A stretch of DNA of 64,000 nt, from positions 4,328,082 through 4,392,081 of the forward strand of contig NW_006500104.1 in the NCBI RefSeq assembly GCF_000471905.2, read 5' to 3'. Shown here piece after piece: positions 1 to 11,169 of the stretch. Under the pieces are notes generated by a model, which had not been told where the DNA came from, made no database searches, and saw only the letters and a program-made list of their open reading frames with translations. How positions within the stretch are numbered: the first letter of the stretch is position 1; every line of letters begins with the position of its first letter. This DNA is from Amborella trichopoda (Eukaryota > Streptophyta > Magnoliopsida > Amborellales > Amborellaceae). The translations under genes and the position numbers were made by a program.

Positions 1-203
1 TCAGTTTATTCGACAAGATAACGGGGTGCGTGTTGATATATAATCACTTCAAATATGAGTCATTATTTAGTCACTATTGAGAAGAAAAAAAAACAAAAAG
101 TGTGAGATTCTCGGTTTATTATACAAGAAATCTGGGTATGTGTTGATATATAATCACTTCAAGCAACAACCAAATAGCATAGAAGTAATGCAATGATACT
201 CAC

Positions 204-2675
204 TTATCCCTCCATAAGGTGTGAAGGACTTGTAATTGGAGTTGAAAGTCCGTATGAGATTGTTGAAATTGGGGTTCTGAATAACCAGGTTCCATTCAGT
301 ATAATTCACATGGTAATTGAAATTGGTTATAGTGATCATCACAGACCAATAATCTTTGAAATCGAGCTTCAGATGCCAATGAACTTGGACTGGACACATA
401 TGATTTGTACACTGAACCATAGGTGACTGGTTCTCCTTAGGAGTCGAATGCGATGAACCCCCCCTGTAAAAATCCATACATAAAAAGAAAAGGAACCCAG
501 ATCTTAATTGTTCAAGATTTCAAGGGAAGACCATGGGCCAATAAATCCAGTAGAAAAGAAGAAAATAAAGACCTCTCTTTAATTATTCAGTTGAAAACCA
601 TACACCTCTATAATCTAATAAAAAAAAATGAAGACCCACTTTTTCAATTATTCATTTAAATAGTTGACATAGCAAAAAGAGTGAGAGAGTCTAATACACA
701 GATTAGTACTTGCAAAACTTGGAGCGAAGTTCAGACAGAAAGACATGAATGTGGATTTCAAAAATTAAATATTATTAGGTATATATTATATTATCTTATA
801 ACGCATAACTTCAAAAAATTCAGGCCTCCTTTTTTCTAGTTTTAAATCCATATTTAGCCAAAGTTGAGCCAGAGTCCTAGATTTCATCCTTCTTCCTTAC
901 TTCTCAAATTAAATGACGTAATTCTTTAAATATGAATGAAGTTTCTTACTTTATACATCTTCCAGGTTGAGTTGAGTACTTTCCACAGTTACAAGAGCAG
1001 GTCGGGCAAGGGGTGACTGTGTGATTGTAGAAAGATGAAAGTGATACACAACATGTAGGTGTCTTATGAGCCAGGAACTGAGAATATGTACATGTAACAT
1101 TCCATGTCACTGCAAGAAACCAAAAGAAATGGTTATCAAATTATATGAAACTTATTTACAAAACTCAATCAAATGAATGAAGCTGTAACACAGTCTATGG
1201 ATTATATCTCTTCCACTTTTTTCTGATCGCGAACTCTTTTCCATGTACTCTGTAAAAGGGAAAGTATACTATAATCCAACTGACTCAGGATAGTTATATG
1301 CGATTAGGCTCACTACCATCCAATGAATTGTAGAGTGATGGAGAGAGAGTGGCAGCCACCAGAACGGAACTTAAGCCTGATGGTGGATCCCTCTATCTTT
1401 CCATTAGCTTCCATCATGCCATTAACTGTTCATGGAATCAGTGGCATAGGTTTCTCTATGGTGCATTGGATTGTACTTAACTAGATAGAAAAATATACTT
1501 ATCCCAAATAACAAAGGGAAAGAATGCTATGACCGATATCACACTGGTAATCGTGTAGTCATGGAAGCTTTATCACCATCTCATCAATAGGTTTAACGAC
1601 CATGGAGGAAGAGTGGCTCATGTGACCCACATTCCCTTGCTGTTCAACCTCTTGGTGGGACAGGGGCGACCCCTCACAACTGAATTGTTACCATGACAAT
1701 ATAGATCGCATTTTTACTGCAAAATAGAGACTAGAATCCGAATCTTGACTCACTCAAAGCTTGTGTAACTCTTCTTCCATCTGGTGTTATGAACCTGGTG
1801 GGTGTCACTGCTTTAGCAGGTCCGCAAGTATATCCTGGCCCTGGTGCTATAAGTGTGAAGTTTTTGGGCAAAAGAACGGTTCTTTTGCTAGTCCCAGCTG
1901 CTCCAACACTTAACTGAAAGGCACTAAGTGTATTTTCAGGGTCAACCATTGAACTGAGCACACCCCCTTTGCAACAATTTGCAATTTGCTGGTTAAAAGG
2001 AGTACCAGGTAGCAAATCAACAACTTCTGGACCTTTCTCACAACTATGAGGAATGTTCCCCTTGAATCTAGAACAGTCTCCTTGTTTAGTGGTTTGAGCT
2101 CCAACCATGCTCCATATGACCTCCTTTTCAGACCATGTCCATCCTAGAGTCCACCCTGGTGCTCCAATGTGGCGAAATTGTTGAAGATTGTAGATCGAAA
2201 CAACCGCCTGCGCAATATTTATGGTTTTAACAAAACCCAAGTTTTACTCTTCGATGAAATTTGAAATTGAAGAAGAGTTGTGGCAATAGAAACATAGTTC
2301 TTTGGACTCCATGATGGTCCAATGCACATATTGATACCACTACAGACAGGGAGAGGAAGAAAATCGGCATACTCTCTCTCTCTCATACAAGTTGCAAATG
2401 AGTTGAATAGCAATACCAAGATCTTATAAACTAGTGATATATGATGATTCACTTCAAACAGAGTTTCTGAATAGCTACAAGCTTCACTCATAAGAAATAA
2501 ATAAAAAATCCTCAGATGAGTACCATATGCATTTTATTGATTTCATAAGAACTTCAGAAGTATACTGTTAATTCCCTTGTCATAATATTACTTACAACAT
2601 AGCCATCTGGGGTCCAAGACATAACATCCCATTTGATGGTGATATTTCCATTTGGGTCAAGTGCGTCATAGGCTT
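204..2675 (-). CDS. COBL: COBRA-like GPI-anchored cell-wall protein, partial (3' end off window, first exon not found)
   Basis: COBRA-family proteins are plant-specific, extracellular, GPI-anchored proteins that orient cellulose microfibrils. Four exons read in order on the minus strand: 2596-2675 (EAYDALDPNGNITIKWDVMS...), 1754-2207 (IYNLQQFRHIGAPGWTLGWTW, then CGPAKAVTPTRFITPDGRRV), 950-1109 (TWNVTCTYSQFLA followed by the family's CCVS motif and a Cys cluster CPTCSCNC), and 204-463 (MVQCTNHMCPVQVHWHLK to YKSFTPYGGI). Every junction is GT-AG and the phases join exactly (0, 1, 2). No stop or frameshift is visible in these exons, so the gene looks intact. Missing are the exon with the signal peptide, expected upstream of 2675, and the C-terminal exons with the GPI site, expected beyond base 1. 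The exact paralogue (COB, COBL1, COBL4 and so on) cannot be settled from this part. Confidence 0.92.
464..949 (-). other. COBL intron
   Basis: Intron between the CCVS exon and the following exon. The donor GTAAGA lies at 949 downward and the acceptor TTTTTACAG ends at 464. It is AT-rich and I see no insertion in it. Confidence 0.85.
1110..1753 (-). other. COBL intron
   Basis: Intron with donor GTGAGT starting at 1753 and acceptor TTGCAG ending at 1110. It joins a split ATG codon (A in one exon, TG in the next), as expected for the family sequence ...QALMTWNVT. I recognise nothing else in it. Confidence 0.85.
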
Positions 2676-3070
2676 CTGAAAAATCAAACAAACAGAAAAT
2701 AATGAATAAATTGTTGATGAAACAAACAAGAAATGCATAAAAGAACAACAAAAAAGAAAACAGTACATGGAACATCTATTCTATTTTCAGTATAATTCCT
2801 TCTCTAAAGTTCCAGTGGGACAGAGCAAAAGAGCTGGAAATAAATTTTTGTAATATTTTCTTCTATGTAGAAAAAAAAAGAAAACCCAATTGAGATTCTC
2901 CTTTTATTGAAGTGACAACTTGATGATATTCACTGACAAATCATAATTCTTGTCCCCATGTCACCAAAAAAAAAAAATAGGCCAAAAGGCCTGAAACAGA
3001 ATTTCCCAATGTTTTCAAGAAATTATAATAATAGATGAATAATCCCAAACATAGAGTGTTGAATGTGTTG

Positions 3071-4017
3071 TAGGGGTGGCCATGGACCCGACCAAACCAG
3101 AGACCTGACGGGTAGACCCGACTTTGGGTCCGGGTATGGGTCCAAATTTTGGATCCGAACAGACCAGAGACCTGACGGGTAGACGCGACTTTGGGTCTAG
3201 GTTCGGTTCCCGCCCGACCCGACCTGTACTCATAGTCATAGGGTATATGATGGCATTCATGTGTCTTTAGGCGCATACTAGGTGCTCATATTTTGCAACA
3301 TTTACAATATTATTGGTAAAAAAAAAAGCCCGATAATGGACCGACCAGACTAGGGACCCGACGGGTAGACCCGATGTCAGATTCGGGTATGGGTCCAAAT
3401 TTTGGACCTGAATAATATTCGAATCCGGGTTCGGGTTTGGTTCTAGCAAAACCCGACCCGTACATGTAGTCATAGGGTATATGATGGCAATCATGTGTCT
3501 TTAGGCGCAGTGCTCATATTGTCGTAATGTTGGCAAACTTTACAGTATTATTGGCAAAAAAAAGAAGTTGGGTAATGGACCCGACCAGACCAGGGACCCG
3601 ACCTCGGGGTCTGAGTATGGGTCCAAATTTTGGACCCAGCTAATATTCAAGTCCGGTTGGAACTGGACCCGACCCGTACCCGTAGTCATAAGGTGTATGA
3701 TGGCAATCATGTGTCTTTAGGGGCACGGTAGGTGCTTGTTATAATATTGGCAATATTTACAGTATTATTGACAAAAAAAAAAAAACTCAAAATCATAGGG
3801 TATATGATAGTAAAAAACGGGCAAAAAAAAAAAAAAAGCTCATAGTCATAGGGTGGCAATGGAGCACGAAACTCGACGTGTAAACTCGGAACCCGAGGGG
3901 TTTGGATATGGGTCCAAATTTTGAACCTGAATATTATTCGGGTCCGGCTCTGAGTCCTTATGTTTTGAAGCCCAATGCCCTAAAACCATGATACAAGAAA
4001 GAAATGAAACCCCAATA
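3071..4017 (+). repeat. Degenerate tandem array with CCCGACC / GGGTCCGGGTATGGGTCC motifs
   Basis: A unit of roughly 220-235 bp recurs. Each has a block of acccga/gggtc motifs, 'gggtccaaattttgga', and then 'gtcatagggtatatgatggc' (around 3235, 3470 and 3685, with shorter partial units near 3795 and 3840). It starts with TAGGGGTGGCCATGG at 3071, and TAGGGTGGCAATGG recurs at 3849. These resemble the TAGGG(G)TGGCAA ends of plant hAT-type non-autonomous elements. A relative with both ends lies at 14255-14549, so the array is probably amplified from that family. No protein is encoded. Confidence 0.7.
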
Positions 4018-4659
4018 GTTACAACTCGGGCTGCCATCGGCAAAGCCCGGAGGTACTTCTGCTTGGCCCAAAAATCATGCGCAGAAACCCGGCTCGAAAA
4101 TATCGTATTAAAATCTGGCCCAAAAAGACTCTATTGGGCTGGAACCAAGCCAGCCCATTAAGAAGCCTTTTTCTTTTTTTAACTCTCTTTTCAAACTTTT
4201 CTTATTCGTAGTAAGAAAAAAAAAAAAAGACATGCTAAAATAATTTTTTTTAAATTTAATATTTCAATGTAATTAGTGGTATTTAGAGTGAGAAAGAGAG
4301 ATTGGGCTTCTATAGAGAGATTAGTTTTTAGAGAGATAATGGGTTTTTAGAGAGAGAAAGCAAATTTGAGTTTCTAGAGAGAAAATGGGATTTTAAGAGC
4401 GATTAGGTTTTTAGAAAGATTAAGTTTAGAGAGAGAGAGAGAATAGGCTCTCAAAGAGATTGGGTTTCTAGAGATTGAAATACGTTGTTGAAATTTTATA
4501 TAGGCTCTCATAGAATGTTGGAAGTACGGACTCTTTTTTTGAATAGATAATCACAAACTCACAAGATTTATCACTTATATCGCATTTCCAAGGTTACATT
4601 CATAGGTTATATCCACATGTTACAATTATTCTATTACATGGTACCTATATAGGACGTTT

Positions 4660-4885
4660 AGAGCAGTTTTGAAACTACCTAGGACTCAAATTGCCCACAA
4701 ACGTACATGATTAGATTGCTACTCACAAACCTACGTGATTAGATAACTCACTACAAAATAACTACCCACTAACACCCACTAATGTAGAGGAAGACACCGA
4801 TAACTCATAACACACTAGACACGAACCACACTTGCTAAATTTTTGCATCACACATTCTAAATTTTGCATCATTTTCAATATTCCC
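4660..4885 (+). repeat. Diverged repeat block, copy 1 (inside the 2.8-kb element)
   Basis: Shares long strings with 6215-6425, for example 'acaaaataactaccca' and 'ctaaattttgcatcatttt'. The wording of the block resembles retroelement LTR-flanking DNA, but I see no defined ends. Both copies lie in the same direction about 1.55 kb apart. Confidence 0.5.
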
Positions 4886-5284
4886 GCTTGATGCAAAATT
4901 TCCTCTTTTTCTTTTAAACTTCGTTTACATGATTTTTAATAAAATTATGAAAGTTTTCATTTTCCTCCTTTAATATCGAAACCATGGCTTCAAGTTTTTC
5001 AATATGCTTTTTCATTTCACAAATTTTTTTTTCTCTTGCAATTTTCATCTTCTCTTCTTCGTCATCTTTAATTTCAACGGTTTCTTTTATTTTTGCCAAT
5101 TGCGATATGGCAAAATAGGTTGCACTGTGTTTGGGTTCCTTTTTCGTATCAATATAGGATTCTGAAAATTCTTTTCTTTTGACTTCTACCTCACATATAT
5201 AAATAGGACCATATTTCTTAATTTATTTTTTATAAAAAAAATTGCAGCAATTAATTTTCTTTTTAATTCTTTTTTTTAACATTT

Positions 5285-5660
5285 TTCTCCTAGTTTTTTA
5301 TGCCATGGGATAACACTCCAGGACTGCGGTCCCTTTCTTTAAAAAAAAAAACATTTTTTATGCATGCTCATGGTATCATCATGCTTTTTCATGACAAGAC
5401 AAATTAGGACTGCAATGTCTTGTTTTTTTTTTACACACAATTTCTTTGTTATGCCTTCTCATTAGACACCATCATGCATTTTCACAGCATCATCATGCCT
5501 TTTCCTAGCATAAAACACTAGGACTGCGATGTCCTATTCTTTTTTTTCAAAAATCATTTTTCCTATATCTATACTAAGCATGGATTTCTCATCCTGCCTT
5601 TTCATGGTATGACATACCGTGGTGTCCTGTTTTTTTTTCTTTCTCAAAAATCGTTTTTCA
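5285..5660 (+). repeat. Degenerate tandem repeat with 'aggactgcgatgtcct' core
   Basis: Units of about 110-120 bp contain 'ggactgcggtcc', 'aggactgcaatgtctt' and 'aggactgcgatgtcct'. Each is followed by a T-run and preceded by 'catcatgc(a/c)ttttc' strings. It is low-complexity and non-coding, and lies within the 4026-6851 element. Confidence 0.5.
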
Positions 5661-6214
5661 TTTTTTCTCACGAGGATTACTCATGTCCCCATTTCATATT
5701 TTTTTGTTTTAAATCTCATTTTCTGAAAACTTTTGCAAAAATACAATATCAAGAGCACTCCAATTTTGTTTCTCCCTTTTTTAAGAAATCTCCATTTTCT
5801 TTTTCCAAGAACATCACACTTAATTTTTTTTTCGTTTGTTTTTCATTGCAAACCACCTAACATTTTAATAATAAAAAAATTATATATTTTTAAAATCATC
5901 TATTTTTTTTTATTTCTTTCTTTTTCTTTTTTTTTAATCAAGACCCAAACATTGCTTGCATTTTAATTTTCCAATGCTCATAAAATTCACTTTTGAGAAT
6001 TGGAAGCAATAGTTGAAAAATATTTGGACTATTAGGGTGTGTCACATGAAATAATACAGGAAATTAAATAAAGATATTTCAATTTCTATCACCTTTCTCT
6101 TGAGTTTTGTCTCTGTCTTGCTGGTCCTAAATTTCTATACCAACGCCTTTCTCGTTGGCAATATGTGATCTCTTTATCTATTTTTTTTTTTAGCAACCTG
6201 TGATTCCATTACAT

Positions 6215-6425
6215 GCTTTTGAAGCTACCCATGACTCAAACTGCCCACCCCTATATGATTAGATAACTACCACAAACTTATGCGATTAGATAACTCCCCA
6301 CAAAATAACTACCCATTAACACCCACTAAAATAAAGATATACTTATAACTCATTAACTACATTAGACGCGGACCGCACTTTCTAACTTTTTGCATCGCAA
6401 GTTCTAAATTTTGCATCATTTTCCA
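6215..6425 (+). repeat. Diverged repeat block, copy 2
   Basis: Second copy of the block at 4660-4885, in the same orientation. It differs by many substitutions and short indels, so the duplication is old. Confidence 0.5.
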
Positions 6426-6851
6426 CTAGAGTGTGGGTTTATAGACTGAGAAAGAGAGAATAAGTTTTTACAAAAAGAAAAAGAGATTGGATTTCCATAA
6501 AGAGCGAATGGGTTTTAAATTTTCAAAAAAATATTTTAGCATGTTTTTATTTTTTAAATTTTTTGGGGCATACTACAAATAAGAAAAGTTTGAAGATGGA
6601 GATTTTTTTTTTTTTAAGGGCTTCTAAATGGGCCCGGCTGGGCTTTATTTGGGCCGGGCAAAATGTTACTAGGCTTGCCGGGCCAGCCCAACCAGCTGGC
6701 GGTTTTCGGGCTTTCAGGGCCACTTCGGCCTGGCTCGTTAACGACCCCAGCATGATGAATAGTGTCTTCTTTTTGGCCTGGCCCATAGCCCATAACAGTC
6801 CCGGTTTAGCCCGAACAATGCCCGGAAGCCCGACGCCACATTGGCACCCTA

Positions 6852-7858
6852 GATACAGCACAAGGACCTTTTTTTCCTTTGTTTTTTTGGTTGACTTTTT
6901 CTTAATTATTGGACTCATGAATCCCAAATGCCAAGACCCTGCCAAAATGCGACAAAACTTTTGCTGTCTTTGAAATTTATGATACCGACTACTAAATCAT
7001 TAATATGCATGGAAGAAATAGCACAGATCCAAAGAGAAATGATACTGATGAGGCCTTTTTAACTATTTAATATCATTAGAAATGGTGAATCCGCTGTAAA
7101 CTGCATAAATTTTCAAATTTTCCTGAGAACCTATCTGCAAATAAGATTTAGCCTAAATCTATCAAAATGCAAGAGATTTCTGTTTCTTCTTACCATCATC
7201 GTGAACCCACATTCTAGGTCTATGAAGTTCACACAAAGAAAGTCTGTGAAATTGAAAAATGTGGCTTTTCTTGTTTACTTCTTTGAAATCTCACAGGCTG
7301 AATATCCAGAAACACCATTTGATTACACGAACAAGGTTCTCTCGTCTCTCTTTCTCTCTCTCTTTCATCACCATTTGATTACACCAAAATGAAGATTCAA
7401 GATTCAAGATCCAAGAAACACGAAAATGATATTCAAGGCTGAATATCCAGAAACACCATTTTACTCTCTCTCTCTCTTTCTCTCTCTCCCTCAAGTCTCA
7501 ACGATTCAGTTGAAATTCCATTCATATGATTACACGAAAATGAAGATTCAAGGTTCTCTTGTCTGTGCTCAAAATTCGAAATTAACATGCAAAAGCTCTA
7601 AACGGTTACAACAATAATTTTTGAACAAACAAAAGCGCAACATTTAGCAAGAGAGAAAACAATAAAAATCGATGTAAATCAAACAAACTGATGAGCGGAA
7701 GTAGAAACTGACCAGTTGAAGTGAAACTTAGGTAGAAAAAAAGTAATGTGATCACCAATCTGATAGAGCTTGTGGCCTTCATTGGAGAAGAATCATGAAG
7801 CCAGTCACTGAATTATTTTCAGCTTTAAAGAGCACATAAGCCAACAAGCCTCTGATAC

Positions 7859-7899
<41 letters not shown>
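6852..7899. other. Intergenic, CT-rich, with a diverged local duplication
   Basis: No gene seen. 'gaatatccagaaacaccatt' recurs at about 7302 and 7441, each followed by a CT microsatellite and 'gattacac(c/g)aaaatgaag', so a block of about 140 bp is duplicated. The segment ends in a (CT)n run that enters the assembly gap. Confidence 0.5.
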
Positions 7900-8490
7900 N
7901 NNNNNNNNNNNNNNNNNNNNNNNNNNNNNNNNNNNNNNNNNNNNNNNNNNNNNNNNNNNNNNNNNNNNNNNNNNNNNNNNNNNNNNNNNNNNNNNNNNNN
8001 NNNNNNNNNNNNNNNNNNNNNNNNNNNNNNNNNNNNNNNNNNNNNNNNNNNNNNNNNNNNNNNNNNNNNNNNNNNNNNNNNNNNNNNNNNNNNNNNNNNN
8101 NNNNNNNNNNNNNNNNNNNNNNNNNNNNNNNNNNNNNNNNNNNNNNNNNNNNNNNNNNNNNNNNNNNNNNNNNNNNNNNNNNNNNNNNNNNNNNNNNNNN
8201 NNNNNNNNNNNNNNNNNNNNNNNNNNNNNNNNNNNNNNNNNNNNNNNNNNNNNNNNNNNNNNNNNNNNNNNNNNNNNNNNNNNNNNNNNNNNNNNNNNNN
8301 NNNNNNNNNNNNNNNNNNNNNNNNNNNNNNNNNNNNNNNNNNNNNNNNNNNNNNNNNNNNNNNNNNNNNNNNNNNNNNNNNNNNNNNNNNNNNNNNNNNN
8401 NNNNNNNNNNNNNNNNNNNNNNNNNNNNNNNNNNNNNNNNNNNNNNNNNNNNNNNNNNNNNNNNNNNNNNNNNNNNNNNNNNNNNNNNNN
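7900..8490. other. Assembly gap (591 N)
   Basis: A run of N with (CT)n before it and (AAAT)n then (AAT)n after it. The gap sits at low-complexity sequence, and translations across it have no meaning. Confidence 0.99.
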
Positions 8491-8493
8491 AAA

Positions 8494-8524
<31 letters not shown>

Positions 8525-9446
8525 TGAAGAATAAAGACAGAGAATCCTAACACTAAGGTCAAACAAAAAAGATTGGGTCCGGAAAAGTATATCATAATTG
8601 TGGGAAATGTTTTTACAGGCCTTATCGCAAGTTAGGTCTTCAAACTTATGTGTTCTTTTTTCTTTAGTTTACCAATGTGGGCACTCTTAGTCAATCAAAT
8701 TACTGTTTAGATCCTGCTTAAAGATATACTTTTAGTGTAGGAAACTCTTATACCACCGGTCCGAATTTTTTTTTTTTATACCTATGAAATTTTAAGCCCT
8801 AAAAAAAGCTTTAAAAAGATGTAGATCGAGGAGATCTATCACCACTTGAAAATTTTGAAAGTCAACGGTCTAGATAATGTGTTATAAGATGTACTATTTT
8901 TAAAACTTGATTTTTTTTTATTTTTATTTTTTTAACATATTCATGAATCTTGCTGGCTTTTTCAACATCAAAACAACTTCTTTGGTTGGATATTTTAGGT
9001 GCACATTATTATGCAATATAAGGATGCTACTTTATATAAACTTTTTCTTTTTACCTGTGGTTTCAAAATCCACCTCAAGCTGCGCATAATTTTATAGTCA
9101 AATTACTAAAATGCGCTTATTTGTTTAAGTTCCAAAGCCAGAACAAGGGTATTTTGGGTGTTTTCTGATAAAATAGTCAAGGAGCTTCCCAAGTGAAATA
9201 ATTTTTAAAAAATATAGTGTTTTGATAAATTTGTTTATTAAGAAGGTAACAGGGAAGTTTTCGGTATATGTTAAAAATTCGATAAAAATTCAGATATAGT
9301 CATCCAAACAAAAAAAAAAACGGCTTATGCATAATTTGATTAGAAAATCGGGTGTTTCAAGAGTAACGACATTTATGAACAAATAAGGAATATAATTTCA
9401 TACAAAGAATTGAAATCCAATAATTACCACACTAACATATATTATA
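8491..9446. other. Intergenic, AT-rich, no gene seen
   Basis: Starts with an (AAAT)n/(AAT)n microsatellite. The stretch around 8740-8890 ('gatctatcaccacttg', 'cggtctagataat') has the look of a common plant MITE interior, but I could not define its ends. Confidence 0.4.
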
Positions 9447-10399
9447 AAGAAAATTACTAAAAAACCCCCAAGACCACACTTTTTATGCAACTTACCCCCA
9501 AAAAACACACTTTTTATGCAAATACCCCCCAAGGAAAAAAGTTCATTTTTTTAGACGAGAATACCCTTCCCATACACAGAAATCAATTTGACCAGATTTG
9601 ACGTGGACTTTTGGAGCTCATTGTTGGAGCGAACCAGCATAGTGCCGGAGTGCATGATCCACTGCCGAAGCGCACATATAGAGTGTTGGAGCGCTGTGAC
9701 TCCAGATTACACTGCCGGAGCGCACTTATACAGTGTCGGAGCGCATGATCCACTGCCGAAGTGCACATAGATAGTGTCGGAGAGCTGTGACTCCAGAGTG
9801 TTGCACTGCCGAAGCGCACTTACATAGTGCCGGAGCGCATCATCTATTGCCGGAGTGCACATACATAGTGCCGAAGCGTTGTGACTCCAGATTCCACTAT
9901 CGGAGCGTACTTACATAGTATCGGAGCGCATGATCCACTGCAGGAACGCACATAAACAGTGCCGGCGCTGTGACTTTAGAGTGTTGCACTGTTGGAGCGC
10001 ACTTACGCAGTGCCGGAGCGCACATACACAATGCCGGAGCATTTTGACTCTAGATTCCACTGCCGGAGCGCACTTACATAGTACCGGAGCGCATGATCCA
10101 CTGCTGGAGCGCACATAGACAGTGTCAGAGCGCATGATCCACTGCTAGAGCACACATAGACAGTGCCGGAGCACTGTGAATCTAAAGAGTTGCACTGTCG
10201 GAGTGAAATTATACAAAGGAGAGAGAGGCGTGGGTAAGGTAAAAGTAAGGGAGGGTAATTTACGTATTTTTTTATTTTTTATTTGGTTGGGGGGTATTTG
10301 CATAGAAAGTGTATTTTTTGGAGAAAAGTGAGAGAAAAAGTTATGGTGGGGGTAACTTGCATAAAAAGTATAGTCTTGGGGTTTTTTTGTAATTTTCCC
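9447..10399. mobile_element. MULE-like non-autonomous element carrying a minisatellite
   Basis: Terminal inverted repeats of more than 80 bp: the left end reads aagaaaattactaaaaaacc and the right end, on the minus strand, gggaaaattacaaaaaaacc. Both continue with 'actttttatgcaa(c/g)ttacccc' and a second 'tatgcaaatacccccc' block. Flanking 9-mers tatattata (9438-9446) and tttattata (10400-10408) match at 8 of 9, the size typical of Mutator-like elements. No transposase frame exists. The interior is a GC-rich tandem array, listed separately. Confidence 0.75.
9610..10215 (+). repeat. Higher-order minisatellite with core GCCGGAGCGCA
   Basis: About 26 subunits of 19-23 bp share the core gccggagcgca with variants. 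They occur in a recurring order of four types, ending respectively in 'cttacata', 'tgatccact', 'cata(c/g)a' and 'ctgtgactccaga'. This gives a higher-order period near 88-96 bp, with landmarks at about 9698, 9786, 9882 and 9970. The array is GC- and CpG-rich in an AT-rich region. Short open frames across it are a by-product of the repeat. Confidence 0.85.
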
Positions 10400-10408
10400 T
10401 TTATTATA

Positions 10409-10840
10409 AGATCATTTTATTTTGGTACAAGAAAGTCGTAACCAATGTCGACCAATAGGTGTGAATTAGATGGCTAGGGTTTGCTTGGATGTAGAGTCCC
10501 AAATAAAATTTCTTGAACTATGTGACACATTTTAAACGGTAGGATTTTATATCTTATAGTTAATAGCAATTTTGACCTCGTTGTACAAGAACTAAATGGT
10601 TTCGTAATATACAATCCAAAAAAAAGGTAGTGTTATTTTGTTCACGTAATGAATTAAGAGATATCCCTCTAAAGGAAAAAATCATGTAGTTTTTGCAATG
10701 AATATAGAGTAGTAATTATCACAAAAGCAAGTATCTTATATACTACGCAATGCATTGAAGTATATTTGAAATCCTACTAAGATACTATGATTTCTTGGTT
10801 TTTAAAGAAGAAGCTTAGAGGCAGATATCCTAGGTAGTCT
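10409..10840. other. Intergenic, AT-rich, no gene seen
   Basis: Unique-looking AT-rich sequence with no open frame of note and no inverted ends that I could find. Confidence 0.4.
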
Positions 10841-11168
10841 TTGATGTAGGGTTCTTGTGAACCGCTAAGCTTGTGGAACCAGGAATCCAAAATAACAGGA
10901 TCGTACCCAAGATTGTGTACTCAATTGGCCAAATACGAAGTAGCTGAATACAACTATAATCAAGTATGAGAAATAAAACAAATATAAAAAACACACCACA
11001 ACAACACGTTTACGTAGTTCACCCCGTAGAGTTACATCCATGGCCTCGACAACTAGAAATCCACTATCATAATGAAGATTACAGTTTTGAGTTACAAGAG
11101 ATAATACATATCTCTAAACATCGATAGAAAACCATCACCGATCTTCCCTTCTAAACTCACTCTCACGA
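10841..11168. mobile_element. Possible old LTR-type retroelement remnant
   Basis: The stretch contains 'acgtttacgtagttcacc' followed by 'gagttacatccatggcc', wording common in plant LTRs. A similar motif (atgtggttcggga...cctacgtccac) occurs at 54590-55020. Only a fragment is present and no internal domains or matching second end are visible. It looks old. Confidence 0.25.
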
Positions 11169-11169
11169 C

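Larger units (their letters stand above)
4026..6851. mobile_element. hAT-like non-autonomous element, 2.8 kb, long imperfect terminal inverted repeats
   Basis: The two ends are inverted copies. The left end begins TCGGGCTGCCA and the right end, read on the minus strand, begins TAGGGTGCCAA. Both continue into GGCCCGGC-rich sequence and then into the shared strings 'tcaaacttttcttatt' and 'catgctaaaat' (4193-4235 on plus, 6540-6590 on minus). Flanking 8-mers gttacaac (4018-4025) and gatacagc (6852-6859) match at 6 of 8, fitting an old 8-bp hAT target duplication. The interior holds GA-rich and T-rich repeats and no transposase. A 61-codon frame at 4914-5099 (minus) would encode a Lys/Glu-rich coiled coil, and I do not recognise it. 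Confidence 0.6.

Noticed and set aside
6547-6973. 132- and 136-codon frames on opposite strands
   Set aside because: Both lie in the GC-rich inverted arm of the hAT-like element, mirror each other, and show no family.
7805-8595. Two open frames of more than 250 codons on the minus strand
   Set aside because: They run through 591 N and flanking (CT)n/(AAAT)n repeats. Not genes.
9583-10135. Several 60-80-codon frames with Ala/His/Ser repeats on both strands
   Set aside because: They are translations of the minisatellite array. Open frames occur on both strands because the unit lacks stops.
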